Shown here: positions 29,477 to 39,774 of the stretch, piece after piece
Position numbering within the stretch: position 1 is the first letter of the stretch
Layout: the number at the start of each line of letters is the position of its first letter
Assembly: GCA_003635185.1 (NCBI GenBank)
Contig: PYJA01000113.1
Span: forward strand, 1 to 64,000
DNA from: Candidatus Poribacteria bacterium
Lineage (GTDB): Bacteria > Poribacteria > WGA-4E > WGA-3G
Reading direction: 5' to 3'
Length of the DNA stretch: 64,000 nt
Program-made: the position numbers and the translations under genes
The notes under the pieces: generated by a model
Database searches by the model: none
What the model saw: the letters and a program-made list of their open reading frames with translations, nothing else
What the model was told of the DNA's origin: nothing

Positions 29477-31531
29477 ATGTCCAACACCAAACTGTACGCC
29501 ATTAGGTTTCTCCTTTTCCACATTCTTTTTTTGTCTTTCGCTCATTTTCTTACGGTTCAAGCCCAAGAAAACCAAAAACCGATAGAACTTGAGAAAATTG
29601 TTGTAACGCCTGGGCGATTTATGATTTATGATGGCGCGACCCCGCAGCTTTCACTTTCCAAAAAAGAGATAGAAAGGTTTCCATTAGTTGACAATGATAT
29701 AATGCGTTCTGGGCATATTTTACCGGGCGTTACTGCAAATGATTATAGCGCACGTTTCAGCGTTAGAGGTGGCGAAAAGGATGGTGTCTCAGTGAGATTG
29801 GACGGAATGGAACTCTACAATCCGTATCATCTGCAGGATTTTGGTGGGGCTGTTTCGTTGGTCGGGCTCGGTTTAATCCAACGGGCTGATCTGCTGATGG
29901 GGGGATTTCCCGCAGAATATGGACAAAAAATGTCGGGTGTGTTTGATATTACAACCAAGCCTCCGAATACAGAAAAGGTCTCAGCAAATTTCGGGATAGA
30001 CCTTATCAACGCAACCACTATGGTGGAGGGACCTCTAACTGAAAAAGGCGGGTGGATGCTGTCAGCACGCCGCGGTTACGTTGACTTAATCCTTGCACTC
30101 ATAGATCTTGACGAGGAATATAAACCACAATATGCCGATGTCTATGGAAAACTGATGTATAAGGTAACGGAAGCAGATACACTCACGCTTAACGGGTTGT
30201 ACGGTTGGGATAAAAATCTGATACGTGTAGACGATATAGATAACAACTTGGATTCCCTATACGACAATTCAACCGTTTGGTTAAAATGGCGACATACGTT
30301 TGGCACTTCGTATTGGACAGATGTTTTTGTTTTTGGTGGCACATCAAGTCAAGAAAGAACAACTGGAAAAAGCCAAAAGAGAACAACTGGAAAATCGAAT
30401 TTTGACAATCGCGATTTTCGATTTTTAGGCACAAAAGCAGAACTCACAGTAAACGCATTTGAAAAACATACGTTTCGTACGGGGGTTGAGTGGCGTTGGT
30501 CTGCTGCCCAATACGATTACGACGTTCAAGAACGACAAGCAGGCATAAACAGATATAAGCTGATTCGTGCAAATATTGACGACAGCGGGAGTGACATCAA
30601 ATTATTCCTGCAAGATGAGTGGCAAATTCATCCGAAACTTGCACTGAACGTAGGTGGGCGCTATGTCGTTCAGAACTATCGGAATTCAGATGTTCAAAAC
30701 TATGAAATTGGGCCTCGTGTGGCGTTCGCGGTAAGTCCCAAGAAAAATTTAGTATTCCGAGGCGCATGGGGTGTCTATCATCAACCTGTCGATTTGATGT
30801 CAGTGCCTATTGAAGATAATATAAAGACCGTCGGACGCGCCGAACAGGCAATGCATTATATCCTCGGCTGTGAATATACCCGTGGCAACAATTTTTTGAT
30901 TCGCCTTGAAGGATACTACAAAAAATTTGATAATTTGGTAGGGAGACTGAGAGAATTTGGACGGCAAATGCAGATTTTTACACCCGCAGAATCCGCTGAT
31001 GCAAAGGGATTTGATCTCTTCGCGACACAGGCTGTTTCATCACGTTTGACCTGGGGACTCGGTTACGCTTACGGCATCGCAAAAGAAACATCGGATAATA
31101 GGACAATCTTTCGGCAATATGACAGACGGCATTCCATTTTTCTAAGCAGTAGTCATCAAATTTCGTCAACATGGCACCTCTATCTCAGCTGGCGTTTTCA
31201 TACGGGCGATCCGAGAACACCTTTGACTCATGAAAAGGTTCCCTTACCAGAGGGCAGTATTGCTTGTAATCGGCAGTTTGGCGAAACACATTCGGAGCGA
31301 TTGCCAGCTTACCATAGTCTCGATTTTCGGATTACAAAGCGGAGCCCGTATAAACGCTGGGCACTTACATGGTATTTCCAAATCTTAAACCTGTATAATC
31401 ATACCAATGTTGACCAATATGCGTTCAGTGAAGTGCGTGATGAAGTAACAGGTGCTATTACCGACTGCGTAATTGCGGAAGAACCGCAGTTACCTATTAT
31501 TCCTACGTTAGGCATGACGATTACATTTTAA
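29477..31531 (+). CDS. TonB-dependent outer-membrane receptor
   Basis: Signal peptide, plug domain 'ARFSVRGGEKDGVSVRLDGMELYNPYHLQDFGGAVSLVGLGLIQRADLLMGGFPAEYGQKMSGVFDITTK', beta-barrel repeats. Confidence 0.9.
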   Translation: MSNTKLYAIRFLLFHILFLSFAHFLTVQAQENQKPIELEKIVVTPGRFMIYDGATPQLSLSKKEIERFPLVDNDIMRSGHILPGVTANDYSARFSVRGGEKDGVSVRLDGMELYNPYHLQDFGGAVSLVGLGLIQRADLLMGGFPAEYGQKMSGVFDITTKPPNTEKVSANFGIDLINATTMVEGPLTEKGGWMLSARRGYVDLILALIDLDEEYKPQYADVYGKLMYKVTEADTLTLNGLYGWDKNLIRVDDIDNNLDSLYDNSTVWLKWRHTFGTSYWTDVFVFGGTSSQERTTGKSQKRTTGKSNFDNRDFRFLGTKAELTVNAFEKHTFRTGVEWRWSAAQYDYDVQERQAGINRYKLIRANIDDSGSDIKLFLQDEWQIHPKLALNVGGRYVVQNYRNSDVQNYEIGPRVAFAVSPKKNLVFRGAWGVYHQPVDLMSVPIEDNIKTVGRAEQAMHYILGCEYTRGNNFLIRLEGYYKKFDNLVGRLREFGRQMQIFTPAESADAKGFDLFATQAVSSRLTWGLGYAYGIAKETSDNRTIFRQYDRRHSIFLSSSHQISSTWHLYLSWRFHTGDPRTPLTHEKVPLPEGSIACNRQFGETHSERLPAYHSLDFRITKRSPYKRWALTWYFQILNLYNHTNVDQYAFSEVRDEVTGAITDCVIAEEPQLPIIPTLGMTITF

Positions 31532-31571
31532 TCGCGTGTTTTACTTTACTAAAGTTTGGACATTATTGTTA

Positions 31572-31722
31572 TATAGTAGATTTTAGAATTATGGCAGATT
31601 TTAGAATTACTTTGACACTCAGCACCAGCGAGATTAGGAACCCTCCACCTACCGCTTGTGTTGTAGCACAACCTGTTAGGTTATGCTACAGAAATGTCCA
31701 AGTAATTATATGCTTTACTATA
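31572..31722. mobile_element. TATAGT-family MITE at the truncated 3' end of an IS1 transposase
   Basis: Ends tatagtagatttt... and ...tgctttactata; shares 'aattac' and 'acatt' blocks with the MITE at 40546. Confidence 0.55.
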
Positions 31723-32195
31723 GTTGTCCATCCAATAGACCTTCACATCCCACTTTCCCAAACGTTTCATAAGTTTCTTCAATGTCGCTTTATCCCGATC
31801 ATCACACTCCCATGCAATGAGTTCTCCAGTATCACGACACAAAGCTTTCCATATCCAGAGTTGCTGCTTTTTTTCAGATAGTGCCACATCTCATCAAGTT
31901 CAAGCACGACGGTATCGGTTTCCTGGGGTTCAGGGGGTTTTGCATGTTCAGTGCCGAAGCGACGTATCCACTCGAGGATAGTGGAAGGGGATGCTTGCAG
32001 CATTTTCGCGATGGCGTTCATGGAAAGTCCATGGCAATAGAGAAAAACTGCGAGTGCTTTCTCTGCAAGGGGGCTGCCTCTATATGTCCGGTTTTCTGTC
32101 CATTGATAGGCACAGTCTTTATACTTGTAACGCTGTTTTTTGTTGATGAACCCGTTTTTGACGAAGTGCAAGTGTTGACATCTTGGACAACTCAT
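31681..32195 (-). pseudogene. IS1-family transposase, frameshifted and 3'-truncated
   Basis: 'CPRCQHLHFVKNGFINKKQRYKYKDCAYQW' (InsA-like) and 'QQLWIWKALCRDTGELIAWECDDRDKATLKKLMKRLGKWDVKVYWMDNY' (InsB-like) joined in the -1 frame at an A7 run. Confidence 0.8.
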
Positions 32196-32395
32196 GTTAG
32201 AGTCTTCTGGTGTGTGTATATATTTATCTTTAGCATACTCTGTCTGGTGTTATACGTCAAAAAAACATTGAAAAAAACATTGTAATTTTCTTGACACTTT
32301 TTCAAATTAGTTGTTATACTTTCAGTTATTGAACAGAAATGAGGCAAGAGCGATATGAGGGACCTCTATCTCATTATTACTGAAAACCCTCTCAA

Positions 32396-32566
32396 GGACT
32401 CACCGAACATGATCTTGAACCCTATATCGGTTCACGTTCCTGCGTATCAGAAATCTTGAGTCGACAACGTACTTTGTCTTTGGACATGATTCGAAGATTA
32501 CACAAAGGTCTTGGAATTTCGGCAGATATTTTGATTCAACCTTATCCATTGCAAGCTGTGTCCTGA
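32396..32566 (+). pseudogene. HigA-type antitoxin, C-terminal remnant
   Basis: GLTEHDLEPYIGSRSCVSEILSRQRTLSLDMIRRLHKGLGISADILIQPYPLQAVS-stop; no in-frame N-terminus; missed by the ORF track. Confidence 0.75.
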
Positions 32567-32629
32567 ATTCCAAGCTACATTTTCAATTATAATGATTTGT
32601 CATCACACCCCACAATATGGAGGTAAAAT

Positions 32630-35600
32630 ATGAAATTAGTAAGATTTAGTCTTTTATGGACGGTCTTAGCATTTACTGCCCTATCAGTAAATGCAGGAGA
32701 AGGTTGGAAAGCACTTGATGTCGGCAATCTGTCGTCTGCTATTTTTAACACTGCAGTTGTCGGTTATCCCGAAAACCCCACCCAATATCCCTCGGGATGG
32801 TGGCCCGCAGGAACAAACGATTCCTACATATATGAAGGAGACATCTGGATCGGTGCAAAAAAGAATGGGGAGGTTGGTGTCGCTGAAGCAGATGGCAGAC
32901 AAAGCGAGATTTGGCCTATTGATTATTTAGATCCTGCTCTATATCCTGAAGGTAAACGAGATCAGGTTACTTCAAATAAGCCCGGTGTAACGACAAAGGG
33001 AACGCCAACCGGTCAATCTATTCGGTTCAAATGTGCTGACACTAATCTTAACGCAAATAAAGGGTTGGTTCTCGGTTTAGAAATTGAAGTCAACGGATTC
33101 CAATGGAGTTACGCACCGCTTTACGACTTCTTTATCCTTGAGTATAACGTCAAAAACGTTGGAGAAGACATACTTGAAGACGTGTTTATGGCATTTCGGT
33201 ACGACGTGGATGTTTCCAGTAACGAAACAGGGACAGCAAGTTACTCTGCGGATGACTTTGTTGCACTGGATCAGACACCGGACGGTCTTAATCCCGACGG
33301 GCACCCGAACCGGTACCTCTCTTATGGGTACTCTAATGCGTCTGCGCCAGGGTACATCGGTTTACGCGTATTGGATGCATACATCGGTGATGATTCGAAG
33401 GATACTGCAGCCAAAATTCCTTTTACGGCGCACAAACGGATTACCATAGACACGGATCCAACGACTGATGCGGAGATGTACGCGCTCATCAGCACCCCCG
33501 GTGTTGAACCACTTCCTGCAAACTACGACGATCAACGTTTTATTCAGTCCTACGGTCCGGTTGAAACGCTTGCTCCCGGAGAAACATTCAACGTCATTAT
33601 TGCAGTGGCTATCGGTGAAGGGCTTGCAGGTTTGCAAGTGTCTTCGGATTGGGCACAAAAGTTATATGATGACGAATATGTCGCGCCAGCACCACCACCT
33701 TCACCCATGGTAACGGCTTATCCCGGTGACGGACAAGTCTCGTTAATCTGGGAAAGTGCTGGGAGATGGGTTGATAACGGAGTCAACAAAAGTATTGAAG
33801 AATATGTTGATGTAACCGACCCAGAGAAAATCTTTGAAGGCTACAGAGTTTATAGACGGGATACTGCTTACGATGAAAACACCGGTGATCCTGTCCAAGA
33901 CTGGGAATTATTGATGGAATTCGACAAACCGAGTGCCACCGGTAATTTTTTCACGGTCTCACATGTTGGCAAGCAGTCAGACGCTATAATTGAAAGCATG
34001 GGTGATGAACCCTTCTTCGCTGCCTTCTTCAAAAGTGCGACCTACGCTATCAAATTCAATTCCAGCACAAGTTTTGAGGTGATAAATACAACGTTGTGGG
34101 AAGTTATGGAATATAATGCCGAATTTCCAGCGAACGGTGGTGGGTATGTTGTCGTGAAGGATCCTGCTACAGGAGAACCGTATCCGGATGGAACGTACCG
34201 TTCTGGTGAACAGATATACTTCGGTGGACTCTACGTGAAAATAACCGATGGTCCCTCAGGCCCGCCGGTAGCCGGTGATATTTTCCGTGTTGTTTCCACA
34301 CCATCACAGGCACTCGGTGAAGACGTAGGTATTAAAAATTTCTTTTCTGACACAGGATTAACAAACGGCATTCAGTATACTTATGCGGTTACCTCTTACG
34401 ACACAGGTAATCCCAAAAAAGGATTGCCTGCAATGGAAAGCAGTCAGATTGAGACAATGGTTCATGTTGTTCCACGTGCACATCCCGCCGGATATAAAGA
34501 ACCTTCTGCAGAGGTAGACCCAGCCGGAAAAGTAGCCGTTACGGTTGAGCCAATGGTGTTAGCACCGGACAAAGTTACAGGGCATCAATATAAGATTGTT
34601 TGGTACGGTGCGAAACAGATAGGTAACGCGGCATATATTACTGGTCCCGGACATCAACCTCCGGCTTATGAAATCGTTGATACCACAACCAATCAAACAG
34701 TCGTTGAAAAGCAGACGTTTGACTGGTACGATGCCGGTCATTTTGAAGCGTTTGAGGCACTTTCTCCGATGTTTGATGGTATTATCTTGAAACTAACAGG
34801 GGTTAATGTTACTTACGGAAGCCCAGACGAAAACCCAATTGAGGACGTTAAACTGACAGCGGGGACAGTCACAGACTGGTCGGTGAACATTGAATCTCCA
34901 GGGGCTGGCGAAAATACATGGCCAAACATTTATTGGTCTACCTATTACCGTCCACATACCTACTCTATCACGTTTACTGACGATACACACGTTAAAGTTG
35001 TAGACGAAGATACGGGTGAAGAAATAAAATTCAACGACCAACGTGCTGATGGATATGCAATTTGGAGCGGCGCGGCTTGGGTTGATGAATATAACCCCGA
35101 AGGGACACCAGGTTTTTTCCGAATATTTATCCGCGGTGCTTACGTCTACATCAAAGACCCTAACGGCGAAATATCCGCGGGCGATGTATTCACCGTCGAA
35201 ATGGGGGGCGTTGCTGCGCCACAGGATGGAGACGAGCTGCTGCTAACAACACAAGGTGAGTCGCTTGCTGCTGAAGACATCAAAGCTGATCTTGGAAAAA
35301 TCCGTGTCGTGCCAAACCCATACTTTGTCACAAATAGAGCGGTAACTTCTGAGGGAACGGATAAGGTCTTTTTCACACATCTGCCACCGCGATGCACAAT
35401 ACGTATCTATACATTAGTGGGTGAATTGGTGCGTGAAATTAAACACGAAGGTAACACTCCCTTCAACCCAGATGAACGGTTAGCACAAGGCGACAAAGGC
35501 GGCACAGCGGAGTTTGATCTGCTCAACCGCTACAATCAGGCACTGGCAAGTGGCGTTTATATCTTTCATGTTGAAGCACAAGATGAAAATAATGAAGTCA

Positions 35601-35638
35601 TCGGAAATAAGATCGGAAGGTTTGCAATCATTCGATAA
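32630..35638 (+). CDS. Large secreted protein with C-terminal FlgD/T9SS-like sorting region
   Basis: Signal peptide; C-terminus 'IRVVPNPYFVTNRA...CTIRIYTLVGELVREIKHEG...NRYNQALASGVYIFHVEA'. Confidence 0.75.
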   Translation: MKLVRFSLLWTVLAFTALSVNAGEGWKALDVGNLSSAIFNTAVVGYPENPTQYPSGWWPAGTNDSYIYEGDIWIGAKKNGEVGVAEADGRQSEIWPIDYLDPALYPEGKRDQVTSNKPGVTTKGTPTGQSIRFKCADTNLNANKGLVLGLEIEVNGFQWSYAPLYDFFILEYNVKNVGEDILEDVFMAFRYDVDVSSNETGTASYSADDFVALDQTPDGLNPDGHPNRYLSYGYSNASAPGYIGLRVLDAYIGDDSKDTAAKIPFTAHKRITIDTDPTTDAEMYALISTPGVEPLPANYDDQRFIQSYGPVETLAPGETFNVIIAVAIGEGLAGLQVSSDWAQKLYDDEYVAPAPPPSPMVTAYPGDGQVSLIWESAGRWVDNGVNKSIEEYVDVTDPEKIFEGYRVYRRDTAYDENTGDPVQDWELLMEFDKPSATGNFFTVSHVGKQSDAIIESMGDEPFFAAFFKSATYAIKFNSSTSFEVINTTLWEVMEYNAEFPANGGGYVVVKDPATGEPYPDGTYRSGEQIYFGGLYVKITDGPSGPPVAGDIFRVVSTPSQALGEDVGIKNFFSDTGLTNGIQYTYAVTSYDTGNPKKGLPAMESSQIETMVHVVPRAHPAGYKEPSAEVDPAGKVAVTVEPMVLAPDKVTGHQYKIVWYGAKQIGNAAYITGPGHQPPAYEIVDTTTNQTVVEKQTFDWYDAGHFEAFEALSPMFDGIILKLTGVNVTYGSPDENPIEDVKLTAGTVTDWSVNIESPGAGENTWPNIYWSTYYRPHTYSITFTDDTHVKVVDEDTGEEIKFNDQRADGYAIWSGAAWVDEYNPEGTPGFFRIFIRGAYVYIKDPNGEISAGDVFTVEMGGVAAPQDGDELLLTTQGESLAAEDIKADLGKIRVVPNPYFVTNRAVTSEGTDKVFFTHLPPRCTIRIYTLVGELVREIKHEGNTPFNPDERLAQGDKGGTAEFDLLNRYNQALASGVYIFHVEAQDENNEVIGNKIGRFAIIR

Positions 35639-35662
35639 GCGAACACGTTTAAGGAGAAACAC

Positions 35663-36808
35663 ATGCATAATACTAATTTTTCTCAGGATAGACAAAACTA
35701 TAGGACAGCAAAGATAAGAAAGCCGGACCCACAGCGATGCCGCATTTCTCTCTTCTCAATTTTGGTTTTAGTGACTGTTTTGCTTTTGTCAACAATTCCC
35801 AGTTATGCGACCACTAACGTCGGGACTGCGGGAGCACAATTTCTCAAAATTGGACCAGGTGCGCGAGTGGACAGTTTAGGCGGTGCCTTCGGCGCAATCG
35901 CTAACGATGTCACCACCATCTATTGGAATCCAGCAGGGTTAAGCCAACTTGAAAAAACCAGTTTTTCAGATACGCATACGATATGGCTGGCAGATGTTCG
36001 CTACAACTATCTCGCGTTTGCTACGCCGATAGAAAAGGTAGGTACTTTGGGGGCAAGCGTTACCTTTCTCAACGTTCCCGACACAGAAATCACAACCCTT
36101 GCCAAACCTGACGGCACAGGACTTTGGTATTCAGCATGGGATACTGCGGTGTCGTTAGCGTATTCAAGGGAACTCTATCAGAAAGAATCTGGTGCGAATC
36201 TTTCATTTGGGATCAATGCTAAATATATTCATCAGCAAATTCATCGGGAAAGTGCAAGGGGGGTTGCTATTGACATCGGTACTTTATATCACACAGGTTG
36301 GCGGAGTTTACGGATCGGGATGTCTTTCTCAAACTTTGGACCTGAGATGAGTTTTAGTGGGACTGACCTTGAAACCGGTGTTGAAGAAGCAGGCGATAAA
36401 CGAACAGCGGATTATCACCCTTTCCCCGATACGACAAATCCGACACGAAAAGCGGAGTTGGAAACCATAGAATATCCGTTACCTTCCAATTTCCGTCTCG
36501 GTGTGGCTTATGACTTAGTTGATAATGATAGCAACCTTCTCACAATCGCGCTTGATGGCAACCATCCGAATGATAACAGCGAACGCTTAAACCTCGGCGT
36601 AGAGTACTGGTACAGAAAGATGGCGGCGATTCGTGCGGGTTACAAATTTCGCTTAGGTCCAGATCGTAGTGATGATGAAGAGGGACTTACGCTCGGTTTA
36701 GGCATCCACCTAAAATTCCGCCAAACCACGCTTTCTCTCGATTACGCTTATGCGGACTTTGACTACCTACAAAATGCTCATCGTGTCAGTTTAGGACTAA
36801 AGTTTTAA
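35663..36808 (+). CDS. PorV/PorQ-family outer-membrane protein
   Basis: 'TAGAQFLKIGPGARVDSLGGAFGAIANDVTTIYWNPAGLSQLEKTSFS' signature. Confidence 0.85.
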   Translation: MHNTNFSQDRQNYRTAKIRKPDPQRCRISLFSILVLVTVLLLSTIPSYATTNVGTAGAQFLKIGPGARVDSLGGAFGAIANDVTTIYWNPAGLSQLEKTSFSDTHTIWLADVRYNYLAFATPIEKVGTLGASVTFLNVPDTEITTLAKPDGTGLWYSAWDTAVSLAYSRELYQKESGANLSFGINAKYIHQQIHRESARGVAIDIGTLYHTGWRSLRIGMSFSNFGPEMSFSGTDLETGVEEAGDKRTADYHPFPDTTNPTRKAELETIEYPLPSNFRLGVAYDLVDNDSNLLTIALDGNHPNDNSERLNLGVEYWYRKMAAIRAGYKFRLGPDRSDDEEGLTLGLGIHLKFRQTTLSLDYAYADFDYLQNAHRVSLGLKF

Positions 36809-36902
36809 GTGTGTGTTAGCGAAAATGAAATTACCATATATCGCCAAAATATGGTATAATTTGCAACAATTCAGCAGTTAGGTGAAGCATACTATCACCT
36901 AA

Positions 36903-37193
36903 TTGAAAAGGAGAGAATCAATGACAAAAGAACGTTTGACGATTGAGGAAATGGAGCAGCAATATCCTGACGAATGGCTCTTTATCGTGGACTGTGAAAT
37001 CAGCGAGAATACTGAACTGCTGTCGGGACATGTTCTTGTCCATAGCCCATCCCGTGCTGATGTTTATGACATCTCATCACGTTACAAAGGTAGTGCAGCG
37101 ATACATTATACAGGTGAGATGCTTGACCCTTTGAGATACCAACTGGAGATTACAGATTTTAAGATGGCAATGTGGAGAGTACTTTCTGGATAG
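36903..37193 (+). CDS. Small conserved protein, paralogue of 39134-39361
   Basis: 'ERLTIEEMEQQYPDEWLFIVDCEISENTELLSGHVLVHSPSR' vs 'ERMTLEEMTEKYPDQWLFIIDCEHSENTELLSGVVFAHSESR'. Confidence 0.75.
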   Translation: MKRRESMTKERLTIEEMEQQYPDEWLFIVDCEISENTELLSGHVLVHSPSRADVYDISSRYKGSAAIHYTGEMLDPLRYQLEITDFKMAMWRVLSG

Positions 37194-37223
37194 TTGTCTT
37201 TTTTAACGCTAAAGGACATCAAA

Positions 37224-38624
37224 ATGCCAAACAAACCGAACATCGTTTATCTCCTTGCCGATCAAATTCGTGCTTGTTCACTGCCAATATATGGTGAAGA
37301 ACAGATTGAAACACCACACATTGATAGACTCGCGCAAGAAGGGGCTGTTTTTTCAAACGCAATTGCCACCGCGCCTGTCTGCACACCTTATCGTTCCATG
37401 CTACTCACCGGACGACACCCCCAGACAACCGGACATCTCATCAATTTCGTCAAAACTCGACACGATGAAATCGGACTCGGTGATGTTTTTAGCCAAAACG
37501 GCTATAGGACAGCGTGGGTCGGTAAATGGCATCTTCACACAGGGTCGTTCCCAGAAATCGGTGGGCGCGATTACGTCCCTGAAGGACGCGATCGCCTCGG
37601 ATTTCAACATTGGCGCGGTTATAATTTTCATACTGACTATTTTAACGGCACTGTAAACCTTGACGATTGGCGAAACGAAAGATGGAAAGGATATGAAACT
37701 GATGCACTCAACCGATACGCCTTTCAGTTTATGGATGACGTAGACGATGGCACACCGTTTTGTCTGTTTATCTCTCCGCATCAAGCGCACTCTACACCTT
37801 ACGACTTTGCACCGCAGAAGTACTATGATCGACTTCCTACTGAACTCCAACTACCAGAAAACGTTCCGGATTCGGTGAAAGAACAATCGCTAAAAATATA
37901 CCGACACTACCTCGCCATGACGTTAGCCGTGGACGATATGCTTGGCGAACTGATGGCATATTTGGCAAGAACAAGACGTGTTGAGAACACACTGCTCATT
38001 TTCGGATCGGATCACGGTACACAGGGCGGCGCACAAGGCATCAATTTCTGGGCAAAGCGGAAACCTTACGAAGAATCCATTAAAGTGCCTCTTATCATGC
38101 GGCTACCCGGTGTTTTTGATGGCAACCGCACCTGCAGCACGCTCACATCTCCTGTAGACCTATTCCCATCGCTCTGTGGTTTATGTGAGATTCAACCTCC
38201 CCGAACAGTGGAAGGCTATGATTTGTCCGCATCTTGGCGCGGTGAAACGGATACCTTTGAACAAGATGCTGTTTTGACAATGAACTTCGGTGCAACCTAC
38301 GATTACCTCGTTAATGGTGATGAATGGCGCGGTGTCCGCACAAAAACGCATAGCTACGCACGTTGGCTTGATGGCAAACGGATGCTATATGACATTGAGG
38401 CAGACCCGCTGCAGATGCACAACCTGATTGACAAACCCGAAGCAAAGTCGTTAGCAGATGAAATGGAACATACCCTCACACACTTGATGGACGCCCGAAA
38501 TGACAAACTCCAACCTGCCACAAGCTATACAGATTGGTATGACGCACAACGCCGCATCGTCCGTAACGCTCACGGCCCCCTCGGCAATCCCGAAGACGAA
38601 CCGGATTGGTCATTACTGAAATGA
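37224..38624 (+). CDS. Sulfatase
   Basis: 'CTPYRSMLLTGRHPQTTGH' C-x-x-x-R formylglycine motif; 'HIDRLAQEGAVFSNA', 'VGKWHLH'. Confidence 0.92.
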   Translation: MPNKPNIVYLLADQIRACSLPIYGEEQIETPHIDRLAQEGAVFSNAIATAPVCTPYRSMLLTGRHPQTTGHLINFVKTRHDEIGLGDVFSQNGYRTAWVGKWHLHTGSFPEIGGRDYVPEGRDRLGFQHWRGYNFHTDYFNGTVNLDDWRNERWKGYETDALNRYAFQFMDDVDDGTPFCLFISPHQAHSTPYDFAPQKYYDRLPTELQLPENVPDSVKEQSLKIYRHYLAMTLAVDDMLGELMAYLARTRRVENTLLIFGSDHGTQGGAQGINFWAKRKPYEESIKVPLIMRLPGVFDGNRTCSTLTSPVDLFPSLCGLCEIQPPRTVEGYDLSASWRGETDTFEQDAVLTMNFGATYDYLVNGDEWRGVRTKTHSYARWLDGKRMLYDIEADPLQMHNLIDKPEAKSLADEMEHTLTHLMDARNDKLQPATSYTDWYDAQRRIVRNAHGPLGNPEDEPDWSLLK

Positions 38625-38625
38625 T

Positions 38626-38654
38626 TTGACAACATACAATGATAAAGGTATAAT
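38626..38654 (+). promoter_or_regulatory. Consensus sigma70-like promoter without an adjacent ORF
   Basis: TTGACA (38626-38631), 17-bp spacer, TATAAT (38649-38654). Confidence 0.5.
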
Positions 38655-38865
38655 TTATGAAATGTAGCATATTATAGTGACATTTAGAATTATAGTGACA
38701 TTTAGAATTAAAGGGACATTTTGTAGCACAACCTGTATGAAGTTTAAATAAATATTTCGGTAAGGGGACGAGGTTAGGAAACCTCGTCAGCAGCAGGTGT
38801 ACATCTCTGCTGGCGAGGTTTCCTAACCTCGCCGAATTACCCAATTTATTTTTTAATCTTCATTA

Positions 38866-38985
38866 GGGACGATATGTTTAGATATGTTTATCTAATGTCT
38901 TTGTTCTGCACATATCGTCCCTACGGGACTAAAGAGGGTGTATATGGCGTTTTTCTATAAACATATCGTCCCTACGGGACTGAAT
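38866..38985. repeat. Copies of the tagggacgatatgttt / atcgtccctacgggact palindromic repeat
   Basis: One forward and two inverted copies; same unit as 25587-25765. Confidence 0.65.
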
Positions 38986-39133
38986 ATAAGACAATCTCAG
39001 TAATCATGCTTATTGAGAAGCGTTTATAAAAACACAGATATTTCTTAAATTGACAGTTATGGTTTTCTGACCGAACCGATCCTAATGTCCAATTAATTCT
39101 AAAGTTTACTATACTTGAAGAGGAGAAGTATAA

Positions 39134-39361
39134 ATGTCCAACGAACGTATGACCCTTGAAGAGATGACTGAAAAATATCCTGATCAGTGGTTGTTTATCA
39201 TTGATTGTGAACACAGTGAAAATACTGAACTGTTGTCAGGGGTTGTTTTTGCTCATAGTGAATCGCGAGATGATATTTATGAAGTCTCTGGACAATATAA
39301 TGGCAATGCAGCGATTCGTTATACGGGTGAACTACCGGAAGGAATGCATTACTTACTGTAA
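39134..39361 (+). CDS. Small conserved protein (paralogue of 36903-37193)
   Basis: See 36903; stop codon overlaps the ATG of the next gene. Confidence 0.75.
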   Translation: MSNERMTLEEMTEKYPDQWLFIIDCEHSENTELLSGVVFAHSESRDDIYEVSGQYNGNAAIRYTGELPEGMHYLL

Positions 39362-39759
39362 TGGGACATATTTCGTTTAATCCCTCACAAAGGTTAATCA
39401 GATTACCGATTAAAGTTGAAAGCATCAGTGGTGGCAACTATCGAGATTTGATTGTTGCTTTAGACACAGGATCATCAAACACCTTGATTCCAACAAAAAT
39501 TGCTTCAGATTTGGGATACGACCTCTCAAATCCAAAACAAGTAGTGCTTCTTACCACAGGCAGCGGTATTTTACCTGCAAAAATCATAACCGTACGTAAA
39601 TTAACCACAATTGGTGAAACCGTTGAAAACATTGATGTCTTATGCCACGACTTACCTGTTGGATCAACTATAGATGGTGTATTAGGCTTAAATTTCTTGT
39701 CACATTTTGATATTAAAATTTCGTTCTCAACAGGGATTATTGAAATTTACCCCAAGTAA
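39361..39759 (+). CDS. Retropepsin-like (clan AA) aspartic protease
   Basis: 'LIVALDTGSSNTLIP' active-site motif and 'VDGVLGLNFL'-type second motif (IDGVLGLNFLSHFDIKISF). Confidence 0.85.
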   Translation: MGHISFNPSQRLIRLPIKVESISGGNYRDLIVALDTGSSNTLIPTKIASDLGYDLSNPKQVVLLTTGSGILPAKIITVRKLTTIGETVENIDVLCHDLPVGSTIDGVLGLNFLSHFDIKISFSTGIIEIYPK

Positions 39760-39774
39760 TTTGCTTCTGAAACA

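Noticed and set aside
30342-30400. agaacaactggaaaa duplication in the TonB receptor as a regulatory repeat
   Set aside because: In-frame microduplication (ERTTGKSQKRTTGKS) in a barrel loop; ordinary length variation
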